A stretch of DNA of 64,000 nt from Cellvibrio sp. KY-GH-1 (GTDB taxonomy: Bacteria; Pseudomonadota; Gammaproteobacteria; Pseudomonadales; Cellvibrionaceae), in assembly GCF_008806975.1 (NCBI RefSeq), contig NZ_CP031728.1:5001501-5065500 (forward strand). The letters run 5' to 3'. Shown in pieces: positions 36,561 through 46,023 of the stretch. The notes below the pieces were generated by a model. It had not been told where the DNA came from, ran no database searches, and was given only the letters and a program-made list of their open reading frames with translations. The translations under genes were made by a program, and so were the position numbers. How positions within the stretch are numbered: position 1 is the first letter of the stretch; each line of letters opens with the position of its first letter.

Positions 36561-36974
36561 TTATTTCTCTTCAATCTCATCAACGTCTACTTGCCCGCTC
36601 ATACGGCGTGTTAAATGCGACCAACACATTCCTACTGCGAGTAGGGCGGCAAGTAATACTTCTATCACCCAGGCCATGGCCGAAATATTGGTTACACTTA
36701 AAAAACCCCAATAGACAAACAACCATATCAAGCTTGCGAATAACGCCGCTAAAATAACAATCCCGACCACGCCGAGTGAATTCAGCGTAGCTTTAATATA
36801 AATACCCCAGCCAATCAGCAGTATCAAACCGGCGATAACAATATAGGGGGTGATATGACTGATACTCTGGTAGACCCAATGGAAGTAGGAGTAGCCGCTG
36901 GGGTTATAGCTCAGCAACACCAATAGCAGTGCAAATAAAAATCGTAACGCTATGCCAGTGCCAGTGAGGTTCAT
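36561..36974 (-). CDS. Four-helix membrane protein (DUF6524-like)
   Basis: The 137-residue protein has four predicted membrane helices. The pattern NPSGYSYFHW after the first helix and NSLGVVGI later resemble, from memory, the family DUF6524. No function is known. It is the first gene of a two-gene minus-strand unit with the 101-residue protein. Confidence 0.65.
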   Translation of the reverse strand: MNLTGTGIALRFLFALLLVLLSYNPSGYSYFHWVYQSISHITPYIVIAGLILLIGWGIYIKATLNSLGVVGIVILAALFASLIWLFVYWGFLSVTNISAMAWVIEVLLAALLAVGMCWSHLTRRMSGQVDVDEIEEK

Positions 36975-37036
36975 AGTGAGGTCCTGTTGTTAAGAAGTTA
37001 ACAAAATATCTTTGCCAGTGTGCAAAAGTCGCGATT

Positions 37037-37483
37037 CTAGTGACCAAAATTACGACGATATTTAATCAAGCCAATTTTTGCATCGGGGTCATAACCCATG
37101 GCGGTATAAAAATCCCGAGCGTTTCGGTTCACGCTACCGGTCATTAGCATAATCTTGCTGCAGTTCTGCTGCAAACAAAAGTCCTCTATGTAATCCATCA
37201 GGTATTTGCCAATACCTTCTCGTTGATACTGGGTGCCGACAATTACATTTTCCACCACGGCAAACGGTTGGTCTTGAAACATAACATCTTCACACAAACA
37301 GACCAGCGCCGTGGCAATTACCTCGCCGTCATTTTCGCACACCAGCAGATGGGTCAGCGCGCTACTAGCAATCGCTGCGATACGTTCAGCGGATACGGAC
37401 GGCGTAGACAGTGTGGTTAATTCGCTATAAAGCTTGCCAATGGCTTCGACATCGTTAGCCTGTGCGCGGCGAATGCTGCGCAT
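37037..37483 (-). CDS. GNAT-family N-acetyltransferase
   Basis: The protein of about 148 residues has a GNAT fold with the acetyl-CoA loop QYQREGIGKYLMDY. The later segment GSVNRNARDFYTAMGY is typical of the family. The start at 37483 lies two bases after the stop of the DUF2288 gene, which fits translational coupling. A longer in-frame start at 37525 would overlap that gene. The substrate is not predictable. Confidence 0.82.
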   Translation of the reverse strand: MRSIRRAQANDVEAIGKLYSELTTLSTPSVSAERIAAIASSALTHLLVCENDGEVIATALVCLCEDVMFQDQPFAVVENVIVGTQYQREGIGKYLMDYIEDFCLQQNCSKIMLMTGSVNRNARDFYTAMGYDPDAKIGLIKYRRNFGH

Positions 37484-37485
37484 AT

Positions 37486-37788
37486 TTAGTGTGCCCGCTC
37501 GATAATCGGCTGTACCAACACCCATGGCTTAATTACCACAGCCCACACCAATGAATCTGCTTCATACCATTGCAATGCTTGGGCATCTTTTACGGCATCG
37601 ACCAGGCCTGCTTCCATCCATTCTTTTAATTGCGCTGCATTGTCTGCGGCGATTTCTGCAGCGACATGCGTGAGGTCAAGGCTTGGATCTACCGCGATAG
37701 CATTGCCGCTGGCAAAAAAGCGTTGCAGTTCCCGCCAGTGAATTTGCGCGGTTTCCAAATTAAGTTGTTGTTCGAGTTCGTTGGTCAT
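37486..37788 (-). CDS. DUF2288-family protein
   Basis: The ~100-residue protein starts MTNELEQQLNLETAQIHW with GAGGT before the ATG; upstream in-frame ATG at 37821 lacks such a site. It resembles DUF2288, a small cytoplasmic family of unknown role. It is followed immediately by the GNAT gene. Confidence 0.72.
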   Translation of the reverse strand: MTNELEQQLNLETAQIHWRELQRFFASGNAIAVDPSLDLTHVAAEIAADNAAQLKEWMEAGLVDAVKDAQALQWYEADSLVWAVVIKPWVLVQPIIERAH

Positions 37789-37812
37789 GTTTACCTCTAG
37801 TGCAAAACTCTT

Positions 37813-37893
37813 TAACCCCACCCTTGCCCTGCCCTTGAGACGAGGAGGGGAATAAAGCTCCTCCCCCTGGCAAGGGGAAGGCTGGGAGGGGGT
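37813..37893. repeat. Large imperfect GC-rich inverted repeat
   Basis: ACCCCACCCTTGCCCTGCCCTTG at the left is nearly complementary to the right end, and GAGGAGGGG/CTCCTCCCC form an inner stem. The wording resembles the element at 27456-27477. It sits between mvaB and the DUF2288 gene and could limit read-through. Confidence 0.65.
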
Positions 37894-37898
37894 ATTGA

Positions 37899-38795
37899 TT
37901 ATTTACTCAGTGCGCGCGCGACGCGAGAATTGGTTGGTTTTCCTAAAACATTACTGATGGTATTACCGGCATAAATTAACTTTTCCAAGTCTATGCCGTG
38001 TTCAATACCTAAACCATTTAACAAATACACTACATCTTCCGTGGCGACATTTCCGGTCGCACCTACGGCATAGGGGCAGCCGCCTAACCCGGCGACAGAG
38101 GAATCTATCACGCTTACACCCGTTTCCAGCGCGGCATAAATATTGGCTAGTGCCTGGCCGTAAGTATCATGCATGTGCACTGCAATTTTTTCGATAGGGA
38201 TAGTGCGCGCAAGTATTTCCACTAGCTGTTTAATTTGCCCGGCGGTGCCCACCCCAATGGTATCGCCCAATGAAATTTCGTAGCACCCAAGCGCGAGCAA
38301 ATCATTGGCAATGCCAGCGACAATGTTGGGATCAACTTTGCCGGCATAAGGGCAGCCGGCAACACAGGAAATATAACCACGCACTGGAATCTGTTGTTTT
38401 TTTGCAGCGCTAATCAAGGTTTCAAAACGTGCGATACTTTCTGCGATGGAGCAATTAATATTTTTTTGACTAAAAGCTTCGGATGCCGCTGCGAAAATGG
38501 CGACTTCATTGGCGCCAACAGCGATAGCGCGCTCATAACCTTGCAGATTAGGCGTGAGTGCTGCATAGGTAACGCCTTGCTTTCGTGCAATGCCGGAAAA
38601 TACCTCACCGCTGTCGGCCATTTGCGGTACCCATTTCGGGTTTACAAAACTGCCGGCTTCAATGTAATGCAATCCGGCATCGACCAGATTTTCAATCAGT
38701 TGGATTTTGGCGCTGGTGGGAATAGCTTGCTTTTCATTTTGCAAACCATCGCGTGGGCCAACTTCAACAATACGAACTTGTTTGGGAAGACTCAT
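37899..38795 (-). CDS. mvaB: Hydroxymethylglutaryl-CoA lyase
   Basis: The enzyme cleaves HMG-CoA to acetyl-CoA and acetoacetate at the end of leucine breakdown. The 298-residue protein has VGPRDGLQNE at the N-terminus, the metal-binding HMHDTYG region and the signature GLGGCPYA.GATGNVATED with the active-site cysteine. No other leucine-catabolic gene (liu cluster) is in the window. There is no strong ribosome-binding site. Confidence 0.95.
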   Translation of the reverse strand: MSLPKQVRIVEVGPRDGLQNEKQAIPTSAKIQLIENLVDAGLHYIEAGSFVNPKWVPQMADSGEVFSGIARKQGVTYAALTPNLQGYERAIAVGANEVAIFAAASEAFSQKNINCSIAESIARFETLISAAKKQQIPVRGYISCVAGCPYAGKVDPNIVAGIANDLLALGCYEISLGDTIGVGTAGQIKQLVEILARTIPIEKIAVHMHDTYGQALANIYAALETGVSVIDSSVAGLGGCPYAVGATGNVATEDVVYLLNGLGIEHGIDLEKLIYAGNTISNVLGKPTNSRVARALSK

Positions 38796-38862
38796 AGGGA
38801 AAATTATCGCTAATGGATGTGAGCGAAAGTTTACCAGATAGGTGTGGGTGCTTGAACCCGAT

Positions 38863-41226
38863 TTAAGCAGAAAGGCTGGCGCCCGGTAGGGTTTGCTCGG
38901 CGTCGCTCAGGACTTGATGCAGTTGTTCAAGCTGGATTGGTTTGGTGGCAAATGCGTTCATCCCGCACGCAAAGGCGCGATCAGTTTCTGCTTGTTGAAC
39001 ACCCGCCGTTAACGCAATAATCCAGGGTTGAGGGCCGGCATTCTGTTGCGCGCGAATAATTTCAGTGGCGGTGTAGCCATCCATAATGCGCATTTGAATA
39101 TCCATTAAAATAATTTCGACAGGAATTTCTTTGCAGATATCCACTGCCTCTCTGCCATCGGCAACGGCGGTGACATTGGTGTAGCCGAGTTTGGCGAGCA
39201 TTTTAATCACAACCATCTGATTCACGCTGTTATCTTCCACGACCAGGATGCGTGTTTTTTTGGTGGCTACCGGCACGCTTTTGGTCTGCGCATCCGGGTG
39301 ATGACTGCCGAGTTTCAATGCGCGCAGTAAAGCGCGAATCAAATCATTATTGCGCGTAGGCTTTTGCAAACTAATAAACGTGCTGATGCGCCCGCTGGAG
39401 CGATCAGAGGCGCTGCTGAGTATGATAGTGGGAATGGGGGCGGTAGGGCGGAGATCATTCAGTCGTTCGGCCAGTTCGCTGCCATGCATCCCCGGCATAC
39501 ATTGATCGAGAATGGCCACATCAAAATGATGTCCTAGCCCTGCGTTTTCCAGGGCATTTTCTGGTGATGCATACGCAGTAGCACGCATACCCCATTGCAT
39601 TAAGGTGGCCGCGAGAATTTTTCGATTGGTGGCATTGTCATCCACAATTAGCGCGTGCAAATTATTAAATTGATGGGTGTCCAACGCTTGTTGTTCGTGC
39701 GCTTTGTCTTCATACATCACCTGGGTGGTAAAGTAAAAACTGGTGCCCTTGTGAACTTTGCTGTTAAAGCAGATTTCTCCGCCCATTTGCTGCACAATTT
39801 TTTTGGAAATCGCCAGCCCTAACCCAGTGCCGCCGTATTTGCGGGTGATCGAGTTATCCGCTTGGGTAAAAACCTGAAACAAATTGCCTTGGTGCTCGTC
39901 GGGTATGCCTATACCAGTATCGTGAACGGCAAATAAAATTTTGCAGCTGCTTTCATCACTATTTTTATGCTGCAACTCAATGCGCAGTATGACTTCGCCG
40001 CGCTCGGTAAATTTAATGGCATTGCCAATTAAATTAATCAGCACCTGGCGAATACGTGAAGAATCCCCCTCCAAGTGCAGTGGTACTTCTGGTTCTATGT
40101 AATAGTTTAATTCCAGCTTTTTGTCGGCCGCGCTTTTGGAAAATAACTCGAGGGTATCCTCAATTAATTCTCGCAAATGGAATGAATGTATATCCAGAAT
40201 GATCTGGCCGGCTTCAATTTTGGAATAATCGAGAATGTCATTGATGATAACCAACAGGCCTTCGCCGCAACTTTGAATGGTGCGCACCAATTGTCGTTGT
40301 TCATCGTCCAGCCTTGTTTCACCCAGCAGTGACGCACAGCCAATAACACCATTCATGGGTGTGCGAATTTCATGGCTCATTACAGCGAGAAATGAGCTCT
40401 TGGCTACCGCGGCTTGCTCGGCCGCTGTTTTTGCGTAATCCAATGCATTTTCTGTGTGCACTTGTTCGGTGATGTCTCGCGATAATCCCACCATGCCCAA
40501 GAGTTTTTGACGATCATCAAAAATAGGAACCTTTATGGAATCAATGTATTTTTCCTGTCCGGCACTATTAAGAATGTGCTCGCGCTGACGACGCATTTTT
40601 CCGGAGCGCAACATGTCTTGTTCTTCTTCAAAAATACGAATGCCTTCTTCGGGTGAAAACTTGGGTGAATCCTTATCAGTTTTACCCAGCCATTGATCGG
40701 TCGACTTAAAGCCGTGAAACTCCTTCCAGGCTTTGTTACCGCCTAAAAAGCGCGACTGAGGGTCTTTGTAGTAAAACAAATCCGGCAATTGGTCTTGCAG
40801 GAACAAAAAATAATTGGCCGATTTAATGGCGGCTTCCTGTTTGCGGTAGCTGATTTCGATCGAAAAAATGGCGCCCGACCAACTGCCCTCAGCACTACTA
40901 CTTTCCGATGGATCGTAAGTTGCCTGGAGCAAAAAACGGCACTTGTCACCGGCTGGGGATTTGTAGGTAAATTCAAAGTTGATCAGCGGGTCTGCGTTTT
41001 CATTATTGCTGTGGCTATTGCTAGCTTCGGCGAAACGCTGCTGTAACAGGGATTTTTCCGGTTCAGGAAATACATCGAAAAACACACTGGCACTGGCCAG
41101 AACGCTGGCGGGGGAGATATTAAAAAAACGGCTGATGGTTGGGCTGCAAAATTCAAATTTGCCGCCCGTGGCTGAGGTTTTATAAACGAATAATACAAAC
41201 GGGAAATTATTATTGTGCTCCAGCAT
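38863..41226 (-). CDS. Hybrid sensor histidine kinase with PAS and two receiver domains
   Basis: The 787-residue protein has no clear membrane segments. Two PAS-like regions (~10-140 and ~145-265) come first. A HisKA domain has the phospho-acceptor H285 in MSHEIRTPMNG, and a HATPase domain (~335-510) has GTGLGLAIS. Two receiver domains follow (~525-640 and ~665-780); the second has LMDIQM as phosphorylation site and the first LDQCMPG. The late K of the first receiver is in QKPT. AGGGGA lies six bases before the ATG. The partner regulator is not encoded nearby. Confidence 0.9.
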   Translation of the reverse strand: MLEHNNNFPFVLFVYKTSATGGKFEFCSPTISRFFNISPASVLASASVFFDVFPEPEKSLLQQRFAEASNSHSNNENADPLINFEFTYKSPAGDKCRFLLQATYDPSESSSAEGSWSGAIFSIEISYRKQEAAIKSANYFLFLQDQLPDLFYYKDPQSRFLGGNKAWKEFHGFKSTDQWLGKTDKDSPKFSPEEGIRIFEEEQDMLRSGKMRRQREHILNSAGQEKYIDSIKVPIFDDRQKLLGMVGLSRDITEQVHTENALDYAKTAAEQAAVAKSSFLAVMSHEIRTPMNGVIGCASLLGETRLDDEQRQLVRTIQSCGEGLLVIINDILDYSKIEAGQIILDIHSFHLRELIEDTLELFSKSAADKKLELNYYIEPEVPLHLEGDSSRIRQVLINLIGNAIKFTERGEVILRIELQHKNSDESSCKILFAVHDTGIGIPDEHQGNLFQVFTQADNSITRKYGGTGLGLAISKKIVQQMGGEICFNSKVHKGTSFYFTTQVMYEDKAHEQQALDTHQFNNLHALIVDDNATNRKILAATLMQWGMRATAYASPENALENAGLGHHFDVAILDQCMPGMHGSELAERLNDLRPTAPIPTIILSSASDRSSGRISTFISLQKPTRNNDLIRALLRALKLGSHHPDAQTKSVPVATKKTRILVVEDNSVNQMVVIKMLAKLGYTNVTAVADGREAVDICKEIPVEIILMDIQMRIMDGYTATEIIRAQQNAGPQPWIIALTAGVQQAETDRAFACGMNAFATKPIQLEQLHQVLSDAEQTLPGASLSA

Positions 41227-41391
41227 AAGGAGTCCCCTGTATTAGCTGCGCTTCCTTGGGTTGGCGCGTAAGTTTCCGTGTTACCAACATGAGTGCAGTG
41301 ATTAACTCCAATTCCCTTAGCCTAGCTGATGGCACAGGTTTTGTCACAAATTCCCCGTTTGTATGGCCGGGTTTTGCACCGTCGCTTTTTG

Positions 41392-42009
41392 TTAATCCTC
41401 ACCCCAGCGTGGCATTAACTCCTGCGTAACGCCCAGCTGATCCAGAATACGGGCAACAATAAAATCAATTAACTCTTCTACAGTTTGTGGCTGCATATAA
41501 AAACCGGGGCTTGCGGGTAGTACCACCACGCCCATTTGAGTGAGCTTGAGCATATTTTCCAAATGGATTTCCGAGTAGGGCGTCTCGCGAGGAACTACAA
41601 TTAATTTGCGCCGCTCTTTTAGCGCAACATCGGCGGCGCGTTCAATTAAATTATTGCTGGCGCCATGCGCAATAGCCGATAAGGTTCCGCCGCTCGCGGG
41701 GCAAATCACCATCGAGCTCGGCGAACTGGAACCGGAAGCCACAGCGGCAAACCAATCGTCTTTTGCCAGCACTTGCAGTTGGTCTTCATCCGCTTCAAAC
41801 AGAGAACTGAAAAACGCCTGCTGTTCATCAATATCGCGCGGCAAATCCAAATCTGTCTCAGTGCGAATAACTACTTCCGCTGCACTGGAAATCATCAAAT
41901 ACACTTTGCAATCCGCCGCCAACAAACACTGCAACAGTCGCAACCCGTACTGGGCACCGGAAGCGCCCGTTATTGCGAGTGTGATGGTGCGTTGTTTTGA
42001 TTGAGTCAT
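41392..42009 (-). CDS. ubiX: Flavin prenyltransferase UbiX
   Basis: UbiX makes the prenylated FMN cofactor used by the UbiD decarboxylase in ubiquinone synthesis. The 205-residue protein has [12 protein letters not shown], the [14 protein letters not shown] segment, and [16 protein letters not shown], all standard. It lies 52 bases after the small membrane-protein gene and may share the mpl transcript. ubiD is not in the window. Confidence 0.95.
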   Translation of the reverse strand: MTQSKQRTITLAITGASGAQYGLRLLQCLLAADCKVYLMISSAAEVVIRTETDLDLPRDIDEQQAFFSSLFEADEDQLQVLAKDDWFAAVASGSSSPSSMVICPASGGTLSAIAHGASNNLIERAADVALKERRKLIVVPRETPYSEIHLENMLKLTQMGVVVLPASPGFYMQPQTVEELIDFIVARILDQLGVTQELMPRWGED

Positions 42010-42061
42010 AGGTGGTGCCTCAAGTTTTGTAACAGTGTCAGATGCGCAGCTTCGCGCGCTG

Positions 42062-42571
42062 CTATTCCCATAGGCTTATGATATGGGGTTTGGCGATGAC
42101 AAGCCACATAATTGCCAAAACGCTTACTGGAATGGCGACTATCGCTGCGCGAGTTACGTACACATGGTAAATATGCAGCCGCGCGGATGATTGTTGATCG
42201 TACCGCTGGGTATTTAATTGCGCGAAAATCTGCGGCAGTTTGATATTGCCGTACCAGATATCGGCAATTTCTAATGGAATAATTACCAGCAGAATAATAA
42301 GCAATTTCCATTGCAGCCAGGGCTGTGCAAAGCCAAATAGCAGCGCTGCCATCGCGATACCCGAAGCGACCAGGCACACAAAGGCGATATGTTCGAGTAT
42401 CAGCATCTGGATAAATACTTTGTAACCCAGATGAGTTGCCGATGTAAATTCGCCCTCGCGCTGCCGCAGTGCCATCAACATGCACCAGGCGCCCAGGCTT
42501 GGCCCCAACCAAAAAATCAACGCACCTATATGCAGTATTTTCAGGCCGATAAACCAATCAACACTATTCAT
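42062..42571 (-). CDS. DUF2269-like integral membrane protein
   Basis: The 169-residue protein has four predicted membrane helices and a histidine in the first ([16 protein letters not shown]), similar to the DUF2269/CopD-like group of unknown role. The start is one base after the stop of the preceding gene (TAAAATG), so translation is coupled. It is the third of three overlapping small membrane-protein genes between mpl and ubiX. Confidence 0.68.
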   Translation of the reverse strand: MNSVDWFIGLKILHIGALIFWLGPSLGAWCMLMALRQREGEFTSATHLGYKVFIQMLILEHIAFVCLVASGIAMAALLFGFAQPWLQWKLLIILLVIIPLEIADIWYGNIKLPQIFAQLNTQRYDQQSSARLHIYHVYVTRAAIVAIPVSVLAIMWLVIAKPHIISLWE

Positions 42572-42572
42572 T

Positions 42573-43268
42573 TTAATGGGTGACTTTCATAGTCTGTTGA
42601 TGAGGAAATACAAACACGGCAATCGCCAGCATCCACGCCGTGCTCCACACCATACCGGCGGCGGTAAAAAATTTCGCTGCATCCAATGCATAAAATGCAC
42701 AGCAAATACTCAGCCCAAAACCAAAGAACCAACCGGGAATGCCGGCGAAAATTATTTTTCGCGGTAAGGCTTTGTTCCGCAGCAACAAAATATTCAGCAA
42801 CAACCCACCGATATTATAAAGCCCATTGCCGAGTGTTCCGGTTAATTGCATGGCAATCATTTCCAGCGTTTGCATACTGGCAAGCGTCGGGTCAATACTG
42901 TGACTATGCGGAATCACAAACGCAAAAATCACCTCCGCCCCAATATCCGGCACTATTCCTAACCCCACCAACAACACACCCAATAATCGCCATTCAGATT
43001 CCGGAATAAACGGCAATAACATAATACAAAAGGTCAACAACCCCAGCGCCGCCAGCATCCAGTTAAACCACCCCAATTGCCAGAGTGCTAAATTGTTTTG
43101 AATAAATGCATTGCGCTCAGTAATGCTATTGCCGGAGGCAACTAACCCATCGGTAATAACGAAAGCCATTTGGAGGCAGGCGAGGGTTAGGATTAAAACA
43201 ATCAGAAAACCAAGGGTTGAATTTTTCTGCATAGATCGATCGCCATCTCCGTTACATTGTTTAGTCAT
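42573..43268 (-). CDS. Integral membrane protein of unknown function
   Basis: The ATG at 43268 overlaps the stop of the preceding gene (ATGACTAA), giving about 231 residues with roughly six membrane helices; a later ATG at 43232 is possible. Charged residues are few, and the first helix follows MQKNSTLG. No family is recognised. Coupling on both sides indicates a real operon member. Confidence 0.65.
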   Translation of the reverse strand: MTKQCNGDGDRSMQKNSTLGFLIVLILTLACLQMAFVITDGLVASGNSITERNAFIQNNLALWQLGWFNWMLAALGLLTFCIMLLPFIPESEWRLLGVLLVGLGIVPDIGAEVIFAFVIPHSHSIDPTLASMQTLEMIAMQLTGTLGNGLYNIGGLLLNILLLRNKALPRKIIFAGIPGWFFGFGLSICCAFYALDAAKFFTAAGMVWSTAWMLAIAVFVFPHQQTMKVTH

Positions 43269-43551
43269 CAATGTCTTTCGGCAGACGTTTCGAATTGACT
43301 CCGATGGATGCCCACCAGGGTAATTCAATCAATAGCGTTTCTTTCCCTTCATTGTTTAAACGATATCCCATGTCATAATTTACAAGATAGGCCCCGGCAA
43401 ACGGGATAAAAATTGTCAACATGGTGGCTTTGACTTTGTCAAAGCCAGAGTAAAGCGGAAACCTACACGCACCATATATTGTGAGCGTTGAATATAGGAG
43501 CCATATTAACCCAGTAGCAAAAAACCAACTGCCAAAATCCATAGTGGTCAT
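43261..43551 (-). CDS. Small membrane protein
   Basis: A 96-residue protein with two hydrophobic segments (~8-28 and ~42-58) and a polar C-terminus. AGGG stands before either of two closely spaced ATGs (43551 or 43542). It begins 23 bases after the mpl stop and its end overlaps the next start. No known family was recognised. Confidence 0.58.
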   Translation of the reverse strand: MTTMDFGSWFFATGLIWLLYSTLTIYGACRFPLYSGFDKVKATMLTIFIPFAGAYLVNYDMGYRLNNEGKETLLIELPWWASIGVNSKRLPKDIDD

Positions 43552-43574
43552 CCCTAGCTAAGTTTATGGGTAGC

Positions 43575-44996
43575 TTACAGCGCATGCTTAGTCAGTTGAT
43601 CCACCAACTTCTGATGCACACCGCCAAACCCGCCATTGCTCATAATCACAATATGCGTGTTGGGTTCGCTGATGGAGATGGCGCAGTGGATGAGTTCATC
43701 CAGGTCTCTTACCAATTTTGCGGGTACCGGGCTTTTGTTGACGATCTCGTCCATGGCCCAATCGACATTCGGGGGTTGGTACCACAAAACGTCGTCCGCG
43801 TCGGTGACGCTTTTGTTGAGTGAGCTTTTGTGGACGCCCATGCGCATGGTGTTGGAGCGGGGTTCGATGATGGCGATAATTTTTTCGTCACCCACTTTTG
43901 CGCGCAAACCGGCGAGTGTGGTTTTAATCGCGGTGGGGTGATGGGCGAAATCATCGTAGACTTTGATGCTATGGACGTCAGCTAAAATTTCCATACGGCG
44001 TTTTACACCGGCAAATTGTTCGAGTGCTTTAGCGGCGTGCTCTGGTGTTACGCCCACATGGCGTGCGGCGATAATTGCGGCTAATCCATTATTCACATTA
44101 TGAATGCCGGTTTGTGCCCAGTGAATTTTCGCAACTTCTTCACCATTGTGAATTACCGCGAAAGCGGAGCCGTCGGTCGCTAACAGCTTGGCTTGCCATT
44201 CTGGTGCTTTCTGTTCGGTAGTAGGTTCCTGTGCAGAGTTTTCTTCGCTAATCACCGTAAATTGTTGTTGCGGTGTCCAGCAACCTTGTTGAATCACTTC
44301 TGCAAGGGCTTTGTCGTTAGTCGGGGAAATTAATAAACCGTTATTGGGGACTGTGCGCACCAAATGATGGAATTGTTTTTGAATCGCCGCGAGGTCGGGG
44401 AAAATATCGGCGTGATCAAATTCGAGGTTATTTAAAATCACTGTACGCGCGTTGTAGTGAACAAACTTGGAGCGCTTATCAAAAAAGGCGCTGTCGTATT
44501 CGTCCGCTTCCACCACAAAAAATGGCGTATTGCCAAGGCGCGCAGACGTGGGGAAATTTTTGGTGACGCCGCCAATCAAATAACCCGGTTCCATACCGGC
44601 GTATTCCAGAATCCAGGCGAGCATCGAGGATGTAGTGGTTTTTCCGTGGGTGCCAGCGACCGCCAATACCCATTTGCCTTGCAACACGTGGTCGCGCAGC
44701 CATTGTGGGCCGGAGGTATAAGGAATGCCTTGATTGAGTACATATTCAACACTGGGGTTGCCGCGGCTCATGGCGTTGCCAACCACTACCAGGTCAGGCG
44801 GGGTGGGCATATGGGGCGGTTGCAGATGGATGGGGTCAAAACCTTGAATTAGCTCAATGCCTGCTTGTTCAAGTTGGGTGCTCATGGGCGGGTAGACATT
44901 GGCGTCGCTGCCGGTAACGCGGTGGCCGAGTTGTTTGGCGAGTTGGGCGAGGCTACCCATGAAAGTGCCACAAATTCCGAGTATATGAATGTGCAT
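43575..44996 (-). CDS. mpl: UDP-N-acetylmuramate:L-alanyl-gamma-D-glutamyl-meso-diaminopimelate ligase
   Basis: Mpl reattaches recycled murein tripeptide to UDP-MurNAc in cell wall recycling. The start at 44996 gives MHIHILGICGTFMGSLA, the usual Mpl beginning, and about 473 residues; longer in-frame starts lack support. AGTHGKTTT is the ATP-binding loop, DEYDSAFFDKRSKF and NLEFDHADIF are typical Mur-ligase segments, and DDFAHHPTAI lies in the C-terminal half. It begins a run of minus-strand genes reaching ubiX. Confidence 0.96.
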   Translation of the reverse strand: MHIHILGICGTFMGSLAQLAKQLGHRVTGSDANVYPPMSTQLEQAGIELIQGFDPIHLQPPHMPTPPDLVVVGNAMSRGNPSVEYVLNQGIPYTSGPQWLRDHVLQGKWVLAVAGTHGKTTTSSMLAWILEYAGMEPGYLIGGVTKNFPTSARLGNTPFFVVEADEYDSAFFDKRSKFVHYNARTVILNNLEFDHADIFPDLAAIQKQFHHLVRTVPNNGLLISPTNDKALAEVIQQGCWTPQQQFTVISEENSAQEPTTEQKAPEWQAKLLATDGSAFAVIHNGEEVAKIHWAQTGIHNVNNGLAAIIAARHVGVTPEHAAKALEQFAGVKRRMEILADVHSIKVYDDFAHHPTAIKTTLAGLRAKVGDEKIIAIIEPRSNTMRMGVHKSSLNKSVTDADDVLWYQPPNVDWAMDEIVNKSPVPAKLVRDLDELIHCAISISEPNTHIVIMSNGGFGGVHQKLVDQLTKHAL

Positions 44997-45101
44997 ATTT
45001 AACTCATTATTGAATAGTGTTTTGTGTGATTGGTATAAAGGGATTAACCTATACTTTTCAGTGGATTGCAACCTGATTGAGTCTGGCAGGAGTATCAACC
45101 C

Positions 45102-46007
45102 GTGCGATATGGGTCAATTATTGTTAGTGCGGTAATAGCGTTGAGCTTGATGGTTGTCGAGGCATCGGCACAGGCTTCTATTAATCCAAATTCCCGTGTG
45201 GTTAAAGTTGCGGCGGCCAAGTCAGAATTTGCGGTTGCCCAGGATTATTTTGTACAACTCTTGCGCAAGGCCCTGGAGGCTGGCGCGGGTGGGCGGCCGG
45301 TGCCCGTAATTCATGAAACCGAGTTGATGGAACAAGGTTTGGGTGTGCAGGAAATGATTCGCGGCAAAAAAGTGGACGTCTATTGGATGGGCACAGACGC
45401 AGAGCGCGAGCGCAAGCTGCGCCCCGTTCGCATCCCGTTGGATCGCGGTTTAATCGGCCATCGCCGTTTTATTATCCAGAAGCGCATGAAAGGGGCGTTT
45501 GATGGAGTGAGCGATTTAAAAGTGCTGAGTGGCTATTCCGCTTGCCAGGGTGTGGAGTGGCCTGATACCAAAGTGTTGCGCATGGCAGGTTTAAAAGTGC
45601 GTGAGATCTCCAGCTTTGATCGCATCTTTCAGGAAGTGGCTAGTTTGCGTTGCGAATATTTTCCGCGCGGCTATTTTGAGGGCTATTCAGAAGTAGAGCA
45701 GCGCAAAGCAACCTATCCCGATTTAATGTTTTACGAAAACCTGATTCTGGAATATCCCTTTGCGCTGTATTTTTTTGTAAACCCAAAAGATGAAGAGCTG
45801 GCGCGCTGGATAGAAATGGGCCTGGAAAAAATGATTGATGATGGCTCATTTGTTAAGCACATGGAGCTGCACCCCTTAACCAAAATCGCGTTTCCGCTCA
45901 ACAAGGTGAAGAACCTGCGCTGGATTCATATTGAAAACCCCAACATGCCGGCGGGAACGGATTATAGAAATCCGCGTTACTGGTTTCAGCCCAGTGATTT
46001 TAAATAG
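45102..46007 (+). CDS. Periplasmic substrate-binding-like protein
   Basis: This 301-residue exported protein starts with GTG, supported by AGGAG nine bases upstream. The signal peptide ends near ASAQA. The body resembles family 3 solute-binding proteins (two-lobed periplasmic folds) without an adjacent transporter. Two cysteines (CQGVEW, RCEYF) could form a disulfide. Such stand-alone binding proteins are common in these genomes and may be sensors or partners of signalling proteins; the ligand is unknown. It is divergent from mpl. Confidence 0.7.
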   Translation: MRYGSIIVSAVIALSLMVVEASAQASINPNSRVVKVAAAKSEFAVAQDYFVQLLRKALEAGAGGRPVPVIHETELMEQGLGVQEMIRGKKVDVYWMGTDAERERKLRPVRIPLDRGLIGHRRFIIQKRMKGAFDGVSDLKVLSGYSACQGVEWPDTKVLRMAGLKVREISSFDRIFQEVASLRCEYFPRGYFEGYSEVEQRKATYPDLMFYENLILEYPFALYFFVNPKDEELARWIEMGLEKMIDDGSFVKHMELHPLTKIAFPLNKVKNLRWIHIENPNMPAGTDYRNPRYWFQPSDFK

Positions 46008-46023
46008 GCTTAGCGCTCTCCCA

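Noticed and set aside
42006..42557. Long open frame on the minus strand overlapping the DUF2269-like gene
   Set aside because: It is a shifted frame of the real membrane-protein gene, with unlikely composition and no start signal.
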